DNA of 64,000 nucleotides from JADKFD01 sp050250665 (GTDB lineage: Bacteria; Pseudomonadota; Gammaproteobacteria; Xanthomonadales; SZUA-5): the NCBI GenBank assembly GCA_050250665.1, contig JBFWOF010000027.1, positions 18,958 through 82,957 on the forward strand. The letters are read 5' to 3'. A program made the translations under genes and the position numbers. The notes below the pieces were generated by a model. It did not search any database, was not told where the DNA came from, and was given only the letters and a program-made list of their open reading frames with translations. Shown here one piece after another: positions 1 to 8,703 of this stretch (its first letter is position 1; every line of letters begins with the position of its first letter).

Positions 1-837
1 GAGGCCGAGGATGACGCCGATTCTCTGGCGACGCTGGAAAAGGATGTGGCCGGCATCGAGGAGCGCGTCGCGCGCATCGAATTCCAGCGCATGTTCAGCA
101 ATCCGATGGACTCGCATCCGGCCTATGTCGATATCCAGGCCGGCGCTGGCGGCACCGAGGCTCAGGACTGGGCGGAAATGCTGCTGCGCATGTATCTGCG
201 CTGGTGCGAGCGCAAGGGCTTCGCCACCGAGTTGCTGGAAGTCAGCGCCGGGGACGTGGCTGGCATCAAGAGCGCTTCGCTGCGGGTCGAGGGTGATTAC
301 GCCTTTGGCTGGCTGCGCACCGAGATCGGTGTGCACCGGCTGGTGCGGATTTCCCCCTTTGACTCGAACAAGCGCCGGCATACCTCATTCGCCTCGCTGT
401 TCGTGGCGCCTGAAGTCGATGACGATATCGAGATCGACATCAATCCGGCCGACCTCAAGACCGACGTCTACCGTTCCTCCGGCGCCGGTGGTCAGCACGT
501 CAACAAGACCGAGTCGGCGGTGCGCATCACTCACGTGCCGACCAACACGGTGGTGGCCTGTCAGACCGAACGCTCGCAGCACGCCAACCGCGATCGCGCC
601 ATGAAGATGCTTAAGGCCAAGCTGTACGAGCTGGAAGTGCAGAAGCGTAATGCCGAGAAGGATCGACTGGAAGCCACCAAGAGCGAGATCGGTTGGGGCC
701 ACCAGATACGCAGCTATGTGCTCGACGATGCCCGCATCAAGGATCTGCGCACCGGCGTTGAGCGTCGCGACACCCAGACCGTGCTGGATGGTGATCTGGA
801 TGATTACATCGAAGCCAGTCTGAAGATGGGTTTGTAA
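1..837 (+). CDS. prfB: Peptide chain release factor 2, 3' part (5' end outside window)
   Basis: Class-I release factor RF2, which recognises UGA/UAA stop codons on the ribosome and triggers release of the peptide. The reading frame is open from base 1, so the gene starts upstream and only the C-terminal 278 residues are present. The conserved GGQ loop that enters the peptidyl transferase centre is seen in SGAGGQHVNKTESAVRITHV (Gly-Gly-Gln codons at 487-495). The programmed frameshift site known from many prfB genes would lie upstream and cannot be checked here. lysS follows on the same strand, the arrangement known from enteric bacteria, but a 616-bp gap full of repeats separates the two. Confidence 0.97.
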   Translation, partial: EAEDDADSLATLEKDVAGIEERVARIEFQRMFSNPMDSHPAYVDIQAGAGGTEAQDWAEMLLRMYLRWCERKGFATELLEVSAGDVAGIKSASLRVEGDYAFGWLRTEIGVHRLVRISPFDSNKRRHTSFASLFVAPEVDDDIEIDINPADLKTDVYRSSGAGGQHVNKTESAVRITHVPTNTVVACQTERSQHANRDRAMKMLKAKLYELEVQKRNAEKDRLEATKSEIGWGHQIRSYVLDDARIKDLRTGVERRDTQTVLDGDLDDYIEASLKMGL

Positions 838-1453
838 GCAGATCCTGGTGTTTGCCGTCATGGCGAGGCACCGGTGTCGGCCCGAAACGGCCCACAGGCC
901 ATGAACCGCGGATTGCAAGCGCCCTCGCGTCGCGACCGGCTACACCACCGGCACCGCGACGACCCCGTCCTGAGGCAGGTCGCGGCCAGAAGCCGGACGC
1001 AGAGAACACAAAGGAAAAGCAGAGAGAACACGAAGAAGAGCGTGAATCTCTTCGAGATGCCCTGAAGACGGTCGCGCGTAGCCCGTTGTGCCGCGCAGCG
1101 GCTCAGCGGGGCGCTTTCGCGTCACCGCCCGCAGAGCGCTGCGCGCACTTCGGGCTACGACAGGCGGTTTTGCGCCAACTTCGTCAATTCAATGACTTAC
1201 GATATGGGTTCATGGACAGCCTCCAGTTTCACCAAAAACTGCGCGGTGACCTTGACCGGCGTCATTGCGAGCGCAGCGAAGCAATCCAGATGTACGTTCT
1301 CAAGAGCACTGGATTGCTTCGTCACTGCGTTCCTCGCAACGACGAAGCAAGGACTATGGCCTAGAGCTACGTCATGAGCAGATGTCACGTAGCCTGTCTC
1401 GCAGTCAGTGACCTATGACATTGAATCTCACACATCCAAACTGAGTCCAGATC
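838..1453. repeat. Intergenic repeat cluster between prfB and lysS
   Basis: No gene seen. The stretch holds several dispersed repeats: a segment at about 868-905 (chlorohydrin-free description: GTCGGCCCGAAACGGCCCAC and flanks) shared with 17770-17810, 19943-19980 and 33192-33240; degenerate GCAGAGA-type direct repeats at 1000-1050; a segment at 1078-1125 nearly identical to 45268-45313; an inverted-repeat element at 1260-1345 starting GTCATTGCGAGCGCAGCGAA and ending in its complement; and a TCACGTAG/GTGACCTA element at about 1371-1415. The lysS promoter and ribosome binding site must lie in the last part but no convincing core promoter was identified. Confidence 0.75.
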
Positions 1454-2974
1454 ATGAGTGAAGAGCAGATCCCCGCCAGCCCCAGCGACGACAATCACAT
1501 CATTGCCGAGCGCCGTGCCAAGCTGGCTGGCTTGCGCGAGCAGGGCATCGCCTTTCCCAACGATTTCCGCATCGACGCGCTCTGTGCACCGCTGCAGGCG
1601 GAATTCGCCGATCGCGAGCAATGGACCGGCGAGGCGCTGGATGCCTTGGGCAAGCGCGTGCAGCTGGCGGGTCGGATCATGGCCAAGCGGATCATGGGCA
1701 AGGCCAGTTTCGTCACCATCAAGGACCAGTCCGGCAGCATCCAGCTGTTCCTGCAGGGGGCCTCGCTGGGGGAAGTCTATGAGGCCTTCAAGAGCTGGGA
1801 CATCGGCGACATCGTCGGTGCCGCCGGCCCGCTGATGCGCACCCGCACCGGCGAGCTCAGTGTGCGCGCCGATGCCTTGCGCCTGCTGACCAAGTCGCTG
1901 CGGCCGCTGCCGGACAAATGGCATGGGCTGTCCGATACCGAAGTCCGCTATCGCCAGCGCTATGTCGACCTGATCGTCAACGACGAGGTGCGCACGGTCT
2001 TCCGTCGGCGTTCGCAAATCGTGAGTTTCATCCGCCGCTTCCTGGAACAGCCCGAATACGGCTTTCTGGAAGTGGAAACGCCGATGATGCACGCCATACC
2101 CGGCGGCGCCACGGCGCGGCCCTTCGTCACCTATCACAACGCACTGGACATGAAGCTGTACCTGCGGGTGGCGCCAGAGCTGTACCTGAAGCGTCTGGTG
2201 GTGGGCGGCATCGAGCGCGTTTACGAGATCAATCGCAATTTCCGCAACGAGGGCGTGTCCACCCGGCACAATCCCGAGTTCACGATGCTCGAGTTCTACT
2301 GGGCCTACGCCGATTACCGCGATCTGATGGACCTGACCGAGCGCATGCTGCGCGAACTGGCGGTCGAACTGGATGGCAGTCCGGTGATCCACTATCAGGG
2401 TCGCCAGATCGATTTCGGGCCGCAGTTCCAGCGCCTGCCGATGACCGACGCCGTACTGCAGCGCAATCCCGAGATTTCGCGCAGTGACTGCCGCGATCTG
2501 GAGCGCCTGCGTGAACACTGCAAACGCCTGCGCATTCCGACCAAGCCCGATTGGGGCTGGGGGCGCTTGCTGACCGAGATCTTCGAGCTGACGGTTGAGG
2601 ATCAGCTGATCCAACCGACCTTCATCACCGAATACCCGGCCGAAGTGTCGCCACTGTCGCGTCGCAACGACCAGGACCCGGAAGTCACCGATCGCTTCGA
2701 GCTGTTCATCGTGGCGCGCGAGCTGGCCAACGGCTTCTCCGAGCTCAACGACGCCGAGGACCAGGCCGAACGCTTCCGGGCCCAGGCCCAGGCCAAGGAT
2801 GCCGGCGACGCCGAGGCCATGCATTTTGATGACGATTACATCCGTGCACTGGAGTACGGTCTGCCGCCGACGGCCGGCGAGGGCATCGGCATCGATCGAC
2901 TGGTGATGCTGTTCACTGACTCGGCTTCTATCCGCGACGTGCTGCTGTTCCCGTACATGCGTCCGGAGGCCTGA
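1454..2974 (+). CDS. lysS: Lysyl-tRNA synthetase, class II
   Basis: Charges tRNA-Lys with lysine in the cytoplasm. The 506-residue product has the usual LysRS length and order: an N-terminal OB-fold anticodon-binding domain (about residues 60-150, with VQLAGRIMAKRIMGKASFV), then the class II catalytic core. Motif 2 is FRNEGVSTRHNPEFTMLEFY (about residue 263 onwards) and motif 3 is GEGIGIDRLVMLF (about residue 475). The start ATG at 1454 gives MSEEQIPASPSDDN, a typical LysRS beginning. The gene stands alone, 616 bp after prfB. Homology to the EpmA protein encoded at 44161-45114 is expected, since EpmA derives from the LysRS catalytic core. Confidence 0.98.
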   Translation: MSEEQIPASPSDDNHIIAERRAKLAGLREQGIAFPNDFRIDALCAPLQAEFADREQWTGEALDALGKRVQLAGRIMAKRIMGKASFVTIKDQSGSIQLFLQGASLGEVYEAFKSWDIGDIVGAAGPLMRTRTGELSVRADALRLLTKSLRPLPDKWHGLSDTEVRYRQRYVDLIVNDEVRTVFRRRSQIVSFIRRFLEQPEYGFLEVETPMMHAIPGGATARPFVTYHNALDMKLYLRVAPELYLKRLVVGGIERVYEINRNFRNEGVSTRHNPEFTMLEFYWAYADYRDLMDLTERMLRELAVELDGSPVIHYQGRQIDFGPQFQRLPMTDAVLQRNPEISRSDCRDLERLREHCKRLRIPTKPDWGWGRLLTEIFELTVEDQLIQPTFITEYPAEVSPLSRRNDQDPEVTDRFELFIVARELANGFSELNDAEDQAERFRAQAQAKDAGDAEAMHFDDDYIRALEYGLPPTAGEGIGIDRLVMLFTDSASIRDVLLFPYMRPEA

Positions 2975-3417
2975 GGGTTTGCGTCACGGGCTGACGCGAC
3001 GCTCCGTGTCAGCATGTGCTCTGCTGCGGCAGTCCCCGGAGCACGCCGCTTCACAGCTTGCGGTCCGAGCCGGGTGCTGACCCTGCGCTGCCGCGTGCCG
3101 GCGGACTCGCTTCGCCTTGACCGGTCAACGCAGACCTGCACGCCTGGCTAAGGCAGTTGCTTCGAAGTTTGCTCTATTGCATTGTTTTTCAAAACGTCGC
3201 GGTCGATGGAACGACTTTTGCAACGTAGCTCGCAAATGGCGAAATTGACGACAAGGGTTTTGGGGGAGGGCGCTCGCGGAGCGGTTGGCCGCGAGCGTTG
3301 TCTCAGGCCTTTGTCCCCTTGCTGGCATGTCGGTGATTGGCAAATGCATGCTCATGTGCGAGTGTCCGCAACAGCGCCGGTTTCCGGCCAGACGGCAGCC
3401 TTCCGTGCGGAGGCGAG
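2975..3417. other. Intergenic region after lysS
   Basis: No gene supported. A short hairpin (GCGTCA at 2981-2986, TGACGC at 2992-2997, 5-nt loop) begins six bases after the lysS stop and could help end transcription, although no T tract follows. The part from about 3140 to 3260 is richer in A and T than its surroundings, as expected for a promoter region serving the PilZ gene at 3418. Short open frames here show no family resemblance. Confidence 0.5.
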
Positions 3418-3864
3418 ATGAGCTACCGATCGTCCGATGAATCCTTGATTTCGTTTGATCGCTTCGATAGAACTGCGGCGCGCCGTCAGGGGGATGCTTC
3501 AATGAATCAGGCTGGGCCTATGACTCCCAATGTGGGCAAGCGACATCGGCGTATGCCAATCAACTCAGCCGTGCTGATGATGCGCGGTGACGAGTCATGG
3601 ACGTCCGAATTGATGGACATCTCGGCCACGGGCGTGATGGTGCGCCGGCCTGTTGACTGGATTGGTCAACGCGGCGATCGCTTCGTGCTGGACATGCTCT
3701 TTGGCGACGAACTCAATATCCACGTCGAGGCCAAGGTGGCCCGGGTCGCGGACGACGAGGTTGGATTTGCCTTTTCGCAGATACCGTCCGACAAGGAAGC
3801 GCCGTTGTGGAACCTGCTCGGCGGCTATGCCGACAGCCTGGAAGTGTGGAGCGACGAGTCCTGA
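3418..3864 (+). CDS. PilZ-domain protein, probable c-di-GMP effector
   Basis: Small cytoplasmic protein (148 residues) whose core resembles the PilZ domain, which binds the second messenger cyclic di-GMP. A basic run KRHRR at the start of the domain stands where the RxxxR motif is expected, and DISATGV matches the second motif D/NxSxxG. The RxxxR spacing is not perfect, so ligand binding is likely but not certain. The start at 3418 is chosen because GGAGG lies immediately upstream; ATG 3502 would also keep the domain whole. No pilus or flagellar genes are adjacent. The GGDEF protein at 57652 is a possible source of the signal in the same genome (inference). Confidence 0.8.
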   Translation: MSYRSSDESLISFDRFDRTAARRQGDASMNQAGPMTPNVGKRHRRMPINSAVLMMRGDESWTSELMDISATGVMVRRPVDWIGQRGDRFVLDMLFGDELNIHVEAKVARVADDEVGFAFSQIPSDKEAPLWNLLGGYADSLEVWSDES

Positions 3865-3892
3865 GGTCCGTCACCGTCTTCTGACAGCGCGA

Positions 3893-4363
3893 CTACTCGA
3901 ACAGCTTCAACAGCTGCCACCCGTAAACGGCGCCGACGCAGCCTACAACCGCAAAGCCGCCGGCGCCGAGCAGCGCCATTCGACCCATCCATACGGCGCG
4001 TGGACCGCGCACGATCCTGCGAGCCATCAGCAGACGTGCCCCGGCATGCGGGAAGCGCTGCTCGCGAATCGCGGCGAGCGCGCCCTGGGCGATGACCGCG
4101 CCGGTGACCAGTCCGACCAGAGCCAGCAACAGGAAGCAGCCCCGTGCCAGCATCACGAAGCGGTCTGCAGCCAGTTCGGAATCGCCTGCGACCAGACGCG
4201 CTTGTATGCTCGACAACTCGTTCTGCAGCGCCAGCAGCAGCAGAGCGCCCACGACCGTGACCAGCAGCAGAGCGGCGATGGTGCGTCGGCGTTCGCGCGG
4301 ATCGGCCGGATGAATCTCGGGGTCTGCTAGCGCCGCAGTTGAATCGCCTGGCAAATCGGACAT
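3893..4363 (-). CDS. Small membrane protein with three predicted transmembrane helices
   Basis: Not recognised as a named family. The 156-residue product has a hydrophilic N-terminus (MSDLPGDSTAALADPEIHP), then hydrophobic segments TIAALLLVTVVGALLLLAL, MLARGCFLLLALVGLVTGAV and MALLGAGGFAVVGCVGAVYG, so an inner-membrane location is likely. It is convergent with the PilZ gene (29 bp between the stops) and divergent from the acetyltransferase at 4498. Two adjacent ATG codons (4366 and 4363) could start it; the second has better spacing from a GAGG. The base composition is the same as in neighbouring genes. Confidence 0.7.
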   Translation of the reverse strand: MSDLPGDSTAALADPEIHPADPRERRRTIAALLLVTVVGALLLLALQNELSSIQARLVAGDSELAADRFVMLARGCFLLLALVGLVTGAVIAQGALAAIREQRFPHAGARLLMARRIVRGPRAVWMGRMALLGAGGFAVVGCVGAVYGWQLLKLFE

Positions 4364-4497
4364 CATGGCCTCAAGAGGGGTACGCAATCGGCTGCAAGTC
4401 TGCACCGCTTTGCCGCGCAGGTGGGAGTGCTTCCGACCGGCGCATCCAGCGGCCCGATTGTCGCAACTCTCTAGAACCTGGAGGATGGAGCAGCAGC

Positions 4498-5070
4498 ATG
4501 TGCCCCGAGATTCGCATCGCCGGGATGCCTGATCTGGAAGCGATCGCGCGCGTGCACAGCGAGAGCTGGCGCTCCACCTATCGCGGGCTGATTGCTGATT
4601 CTCTGCTGGATCAGGACCTCTTGGGCAACCGTCGCACGCTGTGGAGCCAGCGCCTGGCCGACCCTGCCGCCGGACGCTACACCTGGTTGGCCTCGGTGGA
4701 CGGCCAACCGGTCGCGGTCTCCAGTCTGCTGCTGGATGCCGATCCGGTTCATGGTTCCCTGATTGACGCCCTGCACGTGCAGGATGGCTTCAAGGGGCGC
4801 GGCATCGGCTCAGCGCTCAGCCTGGTGCTGGCGCGCAAGGCCCGGGAGCTGCGAGCGCAGCAGCCGCTGCATCTGTGGGTGCTGGATGGCAACTGGCGCG
4901 CGGCCCGCTTCTACGAAGGGCTGGGCGCGATCCATCTCGGCATGCGCTACGACGACCATCTGCCTGGCGCCGAGAGCTACGATCATCGCTACGGTTGGCC
5001 CAGCCCAAAGCATCTGATCGATCGTCTGTCGTCCCGGAGCCCGGAAGGTGCCGGGCCGGCAACATCGTGA
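4498..5070 (+). CDS. GNAT family N-acetyltransferase
   Basis: The 190-residue product has the GNAT fold: N-terminal strand and helix (EIRIAGMPDLEAIARVHSES), then the acetyl-CoA pyrophosphate-binding loop VQDGFKGRGIGSAL (Q/RxxGxG/A signature) and a C-terminal region with NWRAARFYEGLGA, typical of motif B. The substrate cannot be read from the sequence; close in pattern are small GNATs acting on amines or peptides. The start at 4498 is preceded by GGAG at 7 bp; the longer open frame upstream lacks family similarity. It is a single gene between a divergent membrane protein and the cbb3 operon. Confidence 0.88.
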   Translation: MCPEIRIAGMPDLEAIARVHSESWRSTYRGLIADSLLDQDLLGNRRTLWSQRLADPAAGRYTWLASVDGQPVAVSSLLLDADPVHGSLIDALHVQDGFKGRGIGSALSLVLARKARELRAQQPLHLWVLDGNWRAARFYEGLGAIHLGMRYDDHLPGAESYDHRYGWPSPKHLIDRLSSRSPEGAGPATS

Positions 5071-5117
5071 AATCCATGCAAATTCTCTGACCCAGGCAAT
5101 TCCTTCAGGGCTGTCGT

Positions 5118-5131
5118 TGACTTCAGTCAAG
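5118..5131 (+). promoter_or_regulatory. FNR/ANR-type box upstream of ccoN
   Basis: TTGACTTCAGTCAA is a perfect palindrome with the TTGAN-N4-NTCAA pattern of sites for the oxygen-sensing regulators FNR/ANR (consensus TTGAT-N4-ATCAA, one change per half). Its centre at about 5124.5 would put an FNR class II transcription start near 5166; a 4/6 match to the -10 hexamer (AACAAT) lies just upstream of that point. The ccoN start follows at 5199. Induction at low oxygen is known for cbb3 operons with such boxes; here it is inference. Confidence 0.75.
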
Positions 5132-5198
5132 CTGCCGCGCCGCGGAAACATGAACAATCGCGGCCGACCTAATACTAGGTATCTGGAGGCGCCCACAC

Positions 5199-6617
5199 AT
5201 GGTCGAGACATATAACGACAAGGTGGTGAAGCAATTCACCGTCATGACCGTGATCTGGGGCATCGTCGGAATGCTGGTCGGCGTATTCATCGCCGCACAG
5301 CTGGCGTGGCCCTGGCTCAATTTTGACATTCCCTGGCTCAGCTACGGGCGCTTGCGCCCCTTGCACACCAATGCCGTGATTTTCGCCTTCGGCGGGTCAG
5401 GGCTGTTTGCGACCAGCTATTACATCGTCCAGCGCACCTGCCACGCCCGCTTGTTCAGCGACGCGCTGGCCGCTTTCACCTTCTGGGGCTGGCAGGCCGT
5501 GATCGTGGCCGTGGCCATCACCTTTCCGCTGGGCATCACCCAGAGCAAGGAATACGCCGAGACCGAATGGCCGATCGACATTCTGATCACGCTGGTCTGG
5601 GTGGCCTATGGCGTGGTCTTCTTCGGGACCATTGCCAAGCGCAAGATCGCGCACATCTATGTGGCCAACTGGTTCTTTGCAGCCTACATCATCACCATCG
5701 CGCTGCTGCACATCGTCAACAACCTGTCGCTGCCGGTGTCGATGAGCAAGTCCTATGTCATCTACTCGGGAGCTGTCGATGCCATGGTGCAATGGTGGTA
5801 CGGCCACAATGCGGTCGGCTTCTTCCTGACCGCCGGCTTCCTCGGGATGATGTACTACTTCGTGCCCAAGCAGGCCGAGCGACCGGTCTATTCCTACCGG
5901 CTGTCGATCGTGCATTTCTGGGCGCTGATTGCGATCTACATGTGGGCCGGCCCGCACCATCTGCACTACACCGCGCTGCCGGACTGGGCGCAGTCGCTGG
6001 GCATGGTGTTCTCGCTGATTCTGCTGGCGCCCAGTTGGGGCGGCATGATCAACGGCATGATGACGCTGTCGGGCGCGTGGCACAAGTTGCGCACCGATCC
6101 GATCCTGCGCTTCATGATCGTGTCGCTGTCCTTCTACGGCATGAGCACCTTCGAAGGTCCGATGATGTCGATCAAGACCGTCAACGCGCTCAGCCACTAC
6201 ACCGACTGGACCATCGGCCATGTGCACTCCGGTGCGCTGGGCTGGGTGGCGATGATCACCATCGGCTGCGTCTACAGCCTGTTCCCGCGTCTGCTCAAGC
6301 TGCCGGGCATGTACTCGACCAAGGCGATCGAAGTGCATTTCTGGGTGATGACCATCGGCGTGGTGCTGTACATCGCCTCGATGTGGATTGCCGGCGTGAT
6401 GCAAGGCCTGATGTGGCGCGCGACCAACGCCGATGGCACCCTGGCCTACACCTTCGTCGAATCCCTGAAAGCCACGTATCCCTACTACTACGTGCGCTTC
6501 CTGGGTGGTTTGCTGGTGCTCTCGGGCATGTTCATCATGCTCTGGAACATGTGGCGCACCGCGCAGCTGGCCCGCGACACGGCGCCGGTTGCGGTACCTG
6601 CACCGGCCCACGCCTGA
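5199..6617 (+). CDS. ccoN: cbb3-type cytochrome c oxidase subunit I
   Basis: Catalytic subunit of the high-affinity cbb3 terminal oxidase in the inner membrane; it reduces oxygen to water at a heme b3-CuB centre. The 472-residue length is normal. Expected metal ligands are visible: H56 in RPLHTNAVIF (low-spin heme), H203 in WWYGHNAVGFF, H253 and H254 in AGPHHLHY (CuB), and H341/H343 in IGHVHSGALGW (heme irons). About twelve hydrophobic segments span the protein. A strong GGAGG precedes the ATG. First gene of ccoNOQP, with ccoO 10 bp downstream. The upstream FNR-type box indicates low-oxygen control. Confidence 0.98.
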   Translation: MVETYNDKVVKQFTVMTVIWGIVGMLVGVFIAAQLAWPWLNFDIPWLSYGRLRPLHTNAVIFAFGGSGLFATSYYIVQRTCHARLFSDALAAFTFWGWQAVIVAVAITFPLGITQSKEYAETEWPIDILITLVWVAYGVVFFGTIAKRKIAHIYVANWFFAAYIITIALLHIVNNLSLPVSMSKSYVIYSGAVDAMVQWWYGHNAVGFFLTAGFLGMMYYFVPKQAERPVYSYRLSIVHFWALIAIYMWAGPHHLHYTALPDWAQSLGMVFSLILLAPSWGGMINGMMTLSGAWHKLRTDPILRFMIVSLSFYGMSTFEGPMMSIKTVNALSHYTDWTIGHVHSGALGWVAMITIGCVYSLFPRLLKLPGMYSTKAIEVHFWVMTIGVVLYIASMWIAGVMQGLMWRATNADGTLAYTFVESLKATYPYYYVRFLGGLLVLSGMFIMLWNMWRTAQLARDTAPVAVPAPAHA

Positions 6618-6627
6618 GGAGGATGCG

Positions 6628-7344
6628 ATGAGCTTCAATCATGAAAAGTTCGAGAAGAACATCTTCCGCATGGGCATCTGGATTGCCGTGGTGGTCAGCT
6701 TCGGCGGTCTCGCACAGATCGTGCCGCTGATGTTCCAGGCCCAGGTGGTGCAGCCGCTGCCGGACATGAAACCGATCACGGCGCTGGAACTGGCCGGCCG
6801 CGAAGTCTATGTGCGGGAAGGCTGTTACAACTGCCACTCGCAGATGGTACGTGCGCTGCGCTCGGAGACGGCCCGCTATGGCCACCATTCGGTGGCTGCA
6901 GAGTCGGTCTGGGATCACCCCTTCCTGTGGGGCTCCAAGCGTACCGGCCCGGATCTGGCCCGCGTCGGTGGTCGCTACAGCGATGACTGGCACCGCGTGC
7001 ATCTGAACAATGCCCGCGATGTCGTGCCCGAGTCGAACATGCCGGGCTTCCCCTGGCTCAACGACAATCTGATCGACGCCGATGATCTGGCGTCGAAGAT
7101 GGGCGCGCTGCGCACGCTGGGTACGCCTTACACCGATGAGGACATCGCCGGTGTGGCCGCCGCCGTCAGCGGCAAAACCGAGATGGATGCCACGATCGCG
7201 TATCTGCAGTCGCTCGGACGCTATGCCCCGAAGCGGGAGCCGGTGGCGGCCAGCCCTGAAGTCACTGCGGCAACTGGCGCTGCCGATCGAGTCCCGAGTC
7301 CCGAGTCCCGAGTCCCGGTCAAGGAACAGGAGGTGGGCTCATGA
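6628..7344 (+). CDS. ccoO: cbb3-type cytochrome c oxidase subunit II (monoheme cytochrome c)
   Basis: Membrane-anchored periplasmic monoheme cytochrome c subunit, which passes electrons to CcoN. The 238-residue product has an N-terminal anchor (IFRMGIWIAVVVSFGGLAQIV) and one heme site GCYNCHSQM at about residue 65. The start at 6628 follows GAGGATGCG and lies 10 bp after ccoN. Its C-terminal tail is odd: from about residue 221 it reads VPSPESRVPSPESRVP, encoded by a 7-bp tandem repeat (7287-7320) of the kind found in cassettes elsewhere in the window. The stop overlaps the ccoQ start (ATGA), so translation is probably coupled. Confidence 0.97.
   Translation: MSFNHEKFEKNIFRMGIWIAVVVSFGGLAQIVPLMFQAQVVQPLPDMKPITALELAGREVYVREGCYNCHSQMVRALRSETARYGHHSVAAESVWDHPFLWGSKRTGPDLARVGGRYSDDWHRVHLNNARDVVPESNMPGFPWLNDNLIDADDLASKMGALRTLGTPYTDEDIAGVAAAVSGKTEMDATIAYLQSLGRYAPKREPVAASPEVTAATGAADRVPSPESRVPVKEQEVGS
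7287..7320. repeat. 7-bp tandem repeat array in the 3' end of ccoO
   Basis: Four copies of CGAGTCC plus a partial one, translated in frame as the tail of CcoO. It resembles one arm of the inverted-repeat cassettes in ccoG and dnaE2, and the array at 17473-17512. No matching inverted arm is seen nearby. Confidence 0.9.
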
Positions 7345-7490
7345 GTCTGGGCATCGCATTGGGCAGTATCACTGCGCTGCTGATGGGGATATTCATCGGC
7401 ATCGTCGTCTGGGCTTATGGCTTCAAGCGCGCCACGGATTTCGACGACATGGCGCGCTTGCCGCTTGAGGACAAGGAGGGTCGCTCATGA
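7341..7490 (+). CDS. ccoQ: cbb3-type cytochrome c oxidase small subunit CcoQ
   Basis: Single-helix subunit of 49 residues (MSLGIALGSITALLMGIFIG and onwards) that stabilises the association of CcoP with the NO core in known cbb3 oxidases. It has one transmembrane segment (about residues 5-27) followed by a short charged tail with the CcoQ-like pattern FKRATDFDDMARLPLEDKE. It overlaps the ccoO stop by ATGA and the ccoP start in the same way, which marks a tight operon. Confidence 0.93.
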   Translation: MSLGIALGSITALLMGIFIGIVVWAYGFKRATDFDDMARLPLEDKEGRS

Positions 7491-8401
7491 ACAACGCCTG
7501 GAGCATTTACGTCATCGTGCTGACACTGGTGACGGTCGGCGGCAGCGTCTGGCTGCTGGCCATGACTGCACGCAAGCCCGAGAAGAAGGAAGGCGAGACC
7601 ACCGGGCATATCTGGGACGGCGATCTGGCCGAGTACAACAATCCGCTGCCGCGCTGGTGGCTGTGGCTCTTTGTCGGCTCGGTGATATTCGCCGCCATCT
7701 ATCTGGTGCTGTACCCGGGATTCGGATCGGCCACCGGTACCCTGGGATGGAGTTCGGAAGCACAATTGCGTGCCGAACAGCAGAAGTACGACGAGATTGC
7801 GCGGCAGACCTACGCCCGTTTCGCAGCGATGGATGTTGCTGATCTGTCCCGGAACGCCGAGGCGGTGGGCCTGGGCCGCAATATCTTCGCCAACAACTGC
7901 GCGACCTGCCATGGCACCGACGCCCGTGGCGCGGTTGGATTTCCGAATCTGACCGACGCCAGCTGGCAGTGGGGCGGAGAGCCGGACCAGATCCTGACCA
8001 CCATCCTGCAGGGTCGCACCGCGGCCATGCCCAGTTGGTCGGGCGTGCTGGGACCGGAAGGGACCCCGCAGGTGGTGGCTTATGTGCGCTCCATCGCTGG
8101 TCTGAGCCACAATCCGGCCGCAGCCGCCGCGGGCAAGTCGCGCTTTGAACAGATCTGCGTGGCTTGCCACGGGCCGGAGGGCAAAGGCATGGTGGCGCTC
8201 GGTGCCCCCGATCTGACCGACTCGGCCTGGCTCTATGGCAGCAGCGAAGCGGCGATCACCGAATCGCTGACCAAGGGTCGCAACGGGCAGATGCCCGCGC
8301 ATGCGCCCTTGATCGGCGAAGACGCGGTCAAGGTGGTTGCGGCCTATGTCTACAGCCTGCGCGATACTGCGAAAGTGGCGCAGAGCGAAGGCGGGCACTG
8401 A
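7487..8401 (+). CDS. ccoP: cbb3-type cytochrome c oxidase subunit III (diheme cytochrome c)
   Basis: Diheme cytochrome c subunit of the cbb3 oxidase, the entry point for electrons from soluble cytochrome c. The 304-residue product carries two N-terminal hydrophobic stretches (ends near residues 25 and 83), the fixed feature PLPRWW in the CcoP N-terminal domain, and two heme-binding sites: CATCH (about residue 138) and CVACH (about residue 224). Length and order match the family. The start overlaps the ccoQ stop (ATGA), and the stop overlaps the next start (TGATG). Confidence 0.97.
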   Translation: MNNAWSIYVIVLTLVTVGGSVWLLAMTARKPEKKEGETTGHIWDGDLAEYNNPLPRWWLWLFVGSVIFAAIYLVLYPGFGSATGTLGWSSEAQLRAEQQKYDEIARQTYARFAAMDVADLSRNAEAVGLGRNIFANNCATCHGTDARGAVGFPNLTDASWQWGGEPDQILTTILQGRTAAMPSWSGVLGPEGTPQVVAYVRSIAGLSHNPAAAAAGKSRFEQICVACHGPEGKGMVALGAPDLTDSAWLYGSSEAAITESLTKGRNGQMPAHAPLIGEDAVKVVAAYVYSLRDTAKVAQSEGGH

Positions 8402-8703
8402 TGGCGGGCACCGATCCGGAGACCTTGCAGCAGGACGCAGACGTGTCCGGTGGGGTGCCCCTGATTCAGCGGGTCGGGGCGGTGCTCTGGCCCTCCTTCT
8501 TCGCCGCCGGCGTGGCGACAATGGTGTTCTTTGCCTTTGTCGATCCGGTCGAGCTTGGCACCATCACCTTTCCCCAGGTGCTGGTGTCGCGCGAACTGGG
8601 TTACACGCTGGGCTTCTTCATGTTCTGGGCCTGTACCTTCAGCAGCAGCCTGTTTACCTCGATCCTGCTGCGGACCAGGCGCGAGATCGATGGGGTGAAG
8701 TGA
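8401..8703 (+). CDS. Small membrane protein of the cco operon, function unknown
   Basis: This 100-residue protein is translationally coupled to ccoP (TGATG overlap). It has two hydrophobic segments (GAVLWPSFFAAGVATMVFFAF and LGYTLGFFMFWACTFSSSLF) and a short basic end. It is not FixH/CcoH, which is encoded at 53317, nor CcoS, encoded at 56278. The tight coupling suggests a role in biogenesis or stability of the cbb3 oxidase, but this is inference from position only. Confidence 0.75.
   Translation: MAGTDPETLQQDADVSGGVPLIQRVGAVLWPSFFAAGVATMVFFAFVDPVELGTITFPQVLVSRELGYTLGFFMFWACTFSSSLFTSILLRTRREIDGVK

Noticed and set aside
1..60. Programmed frameshift site of prfB
   Set aside because: It lies near codon 25 in known genes, which is upstream of the window.
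1260..1345. tRNA or small RNA gene in the palindromic elements
   Set aside because: The GTCATTGCGAG elements fold, but lack tRNA consensus boxes and recur many times, also inside dnaE2, as repeats do.
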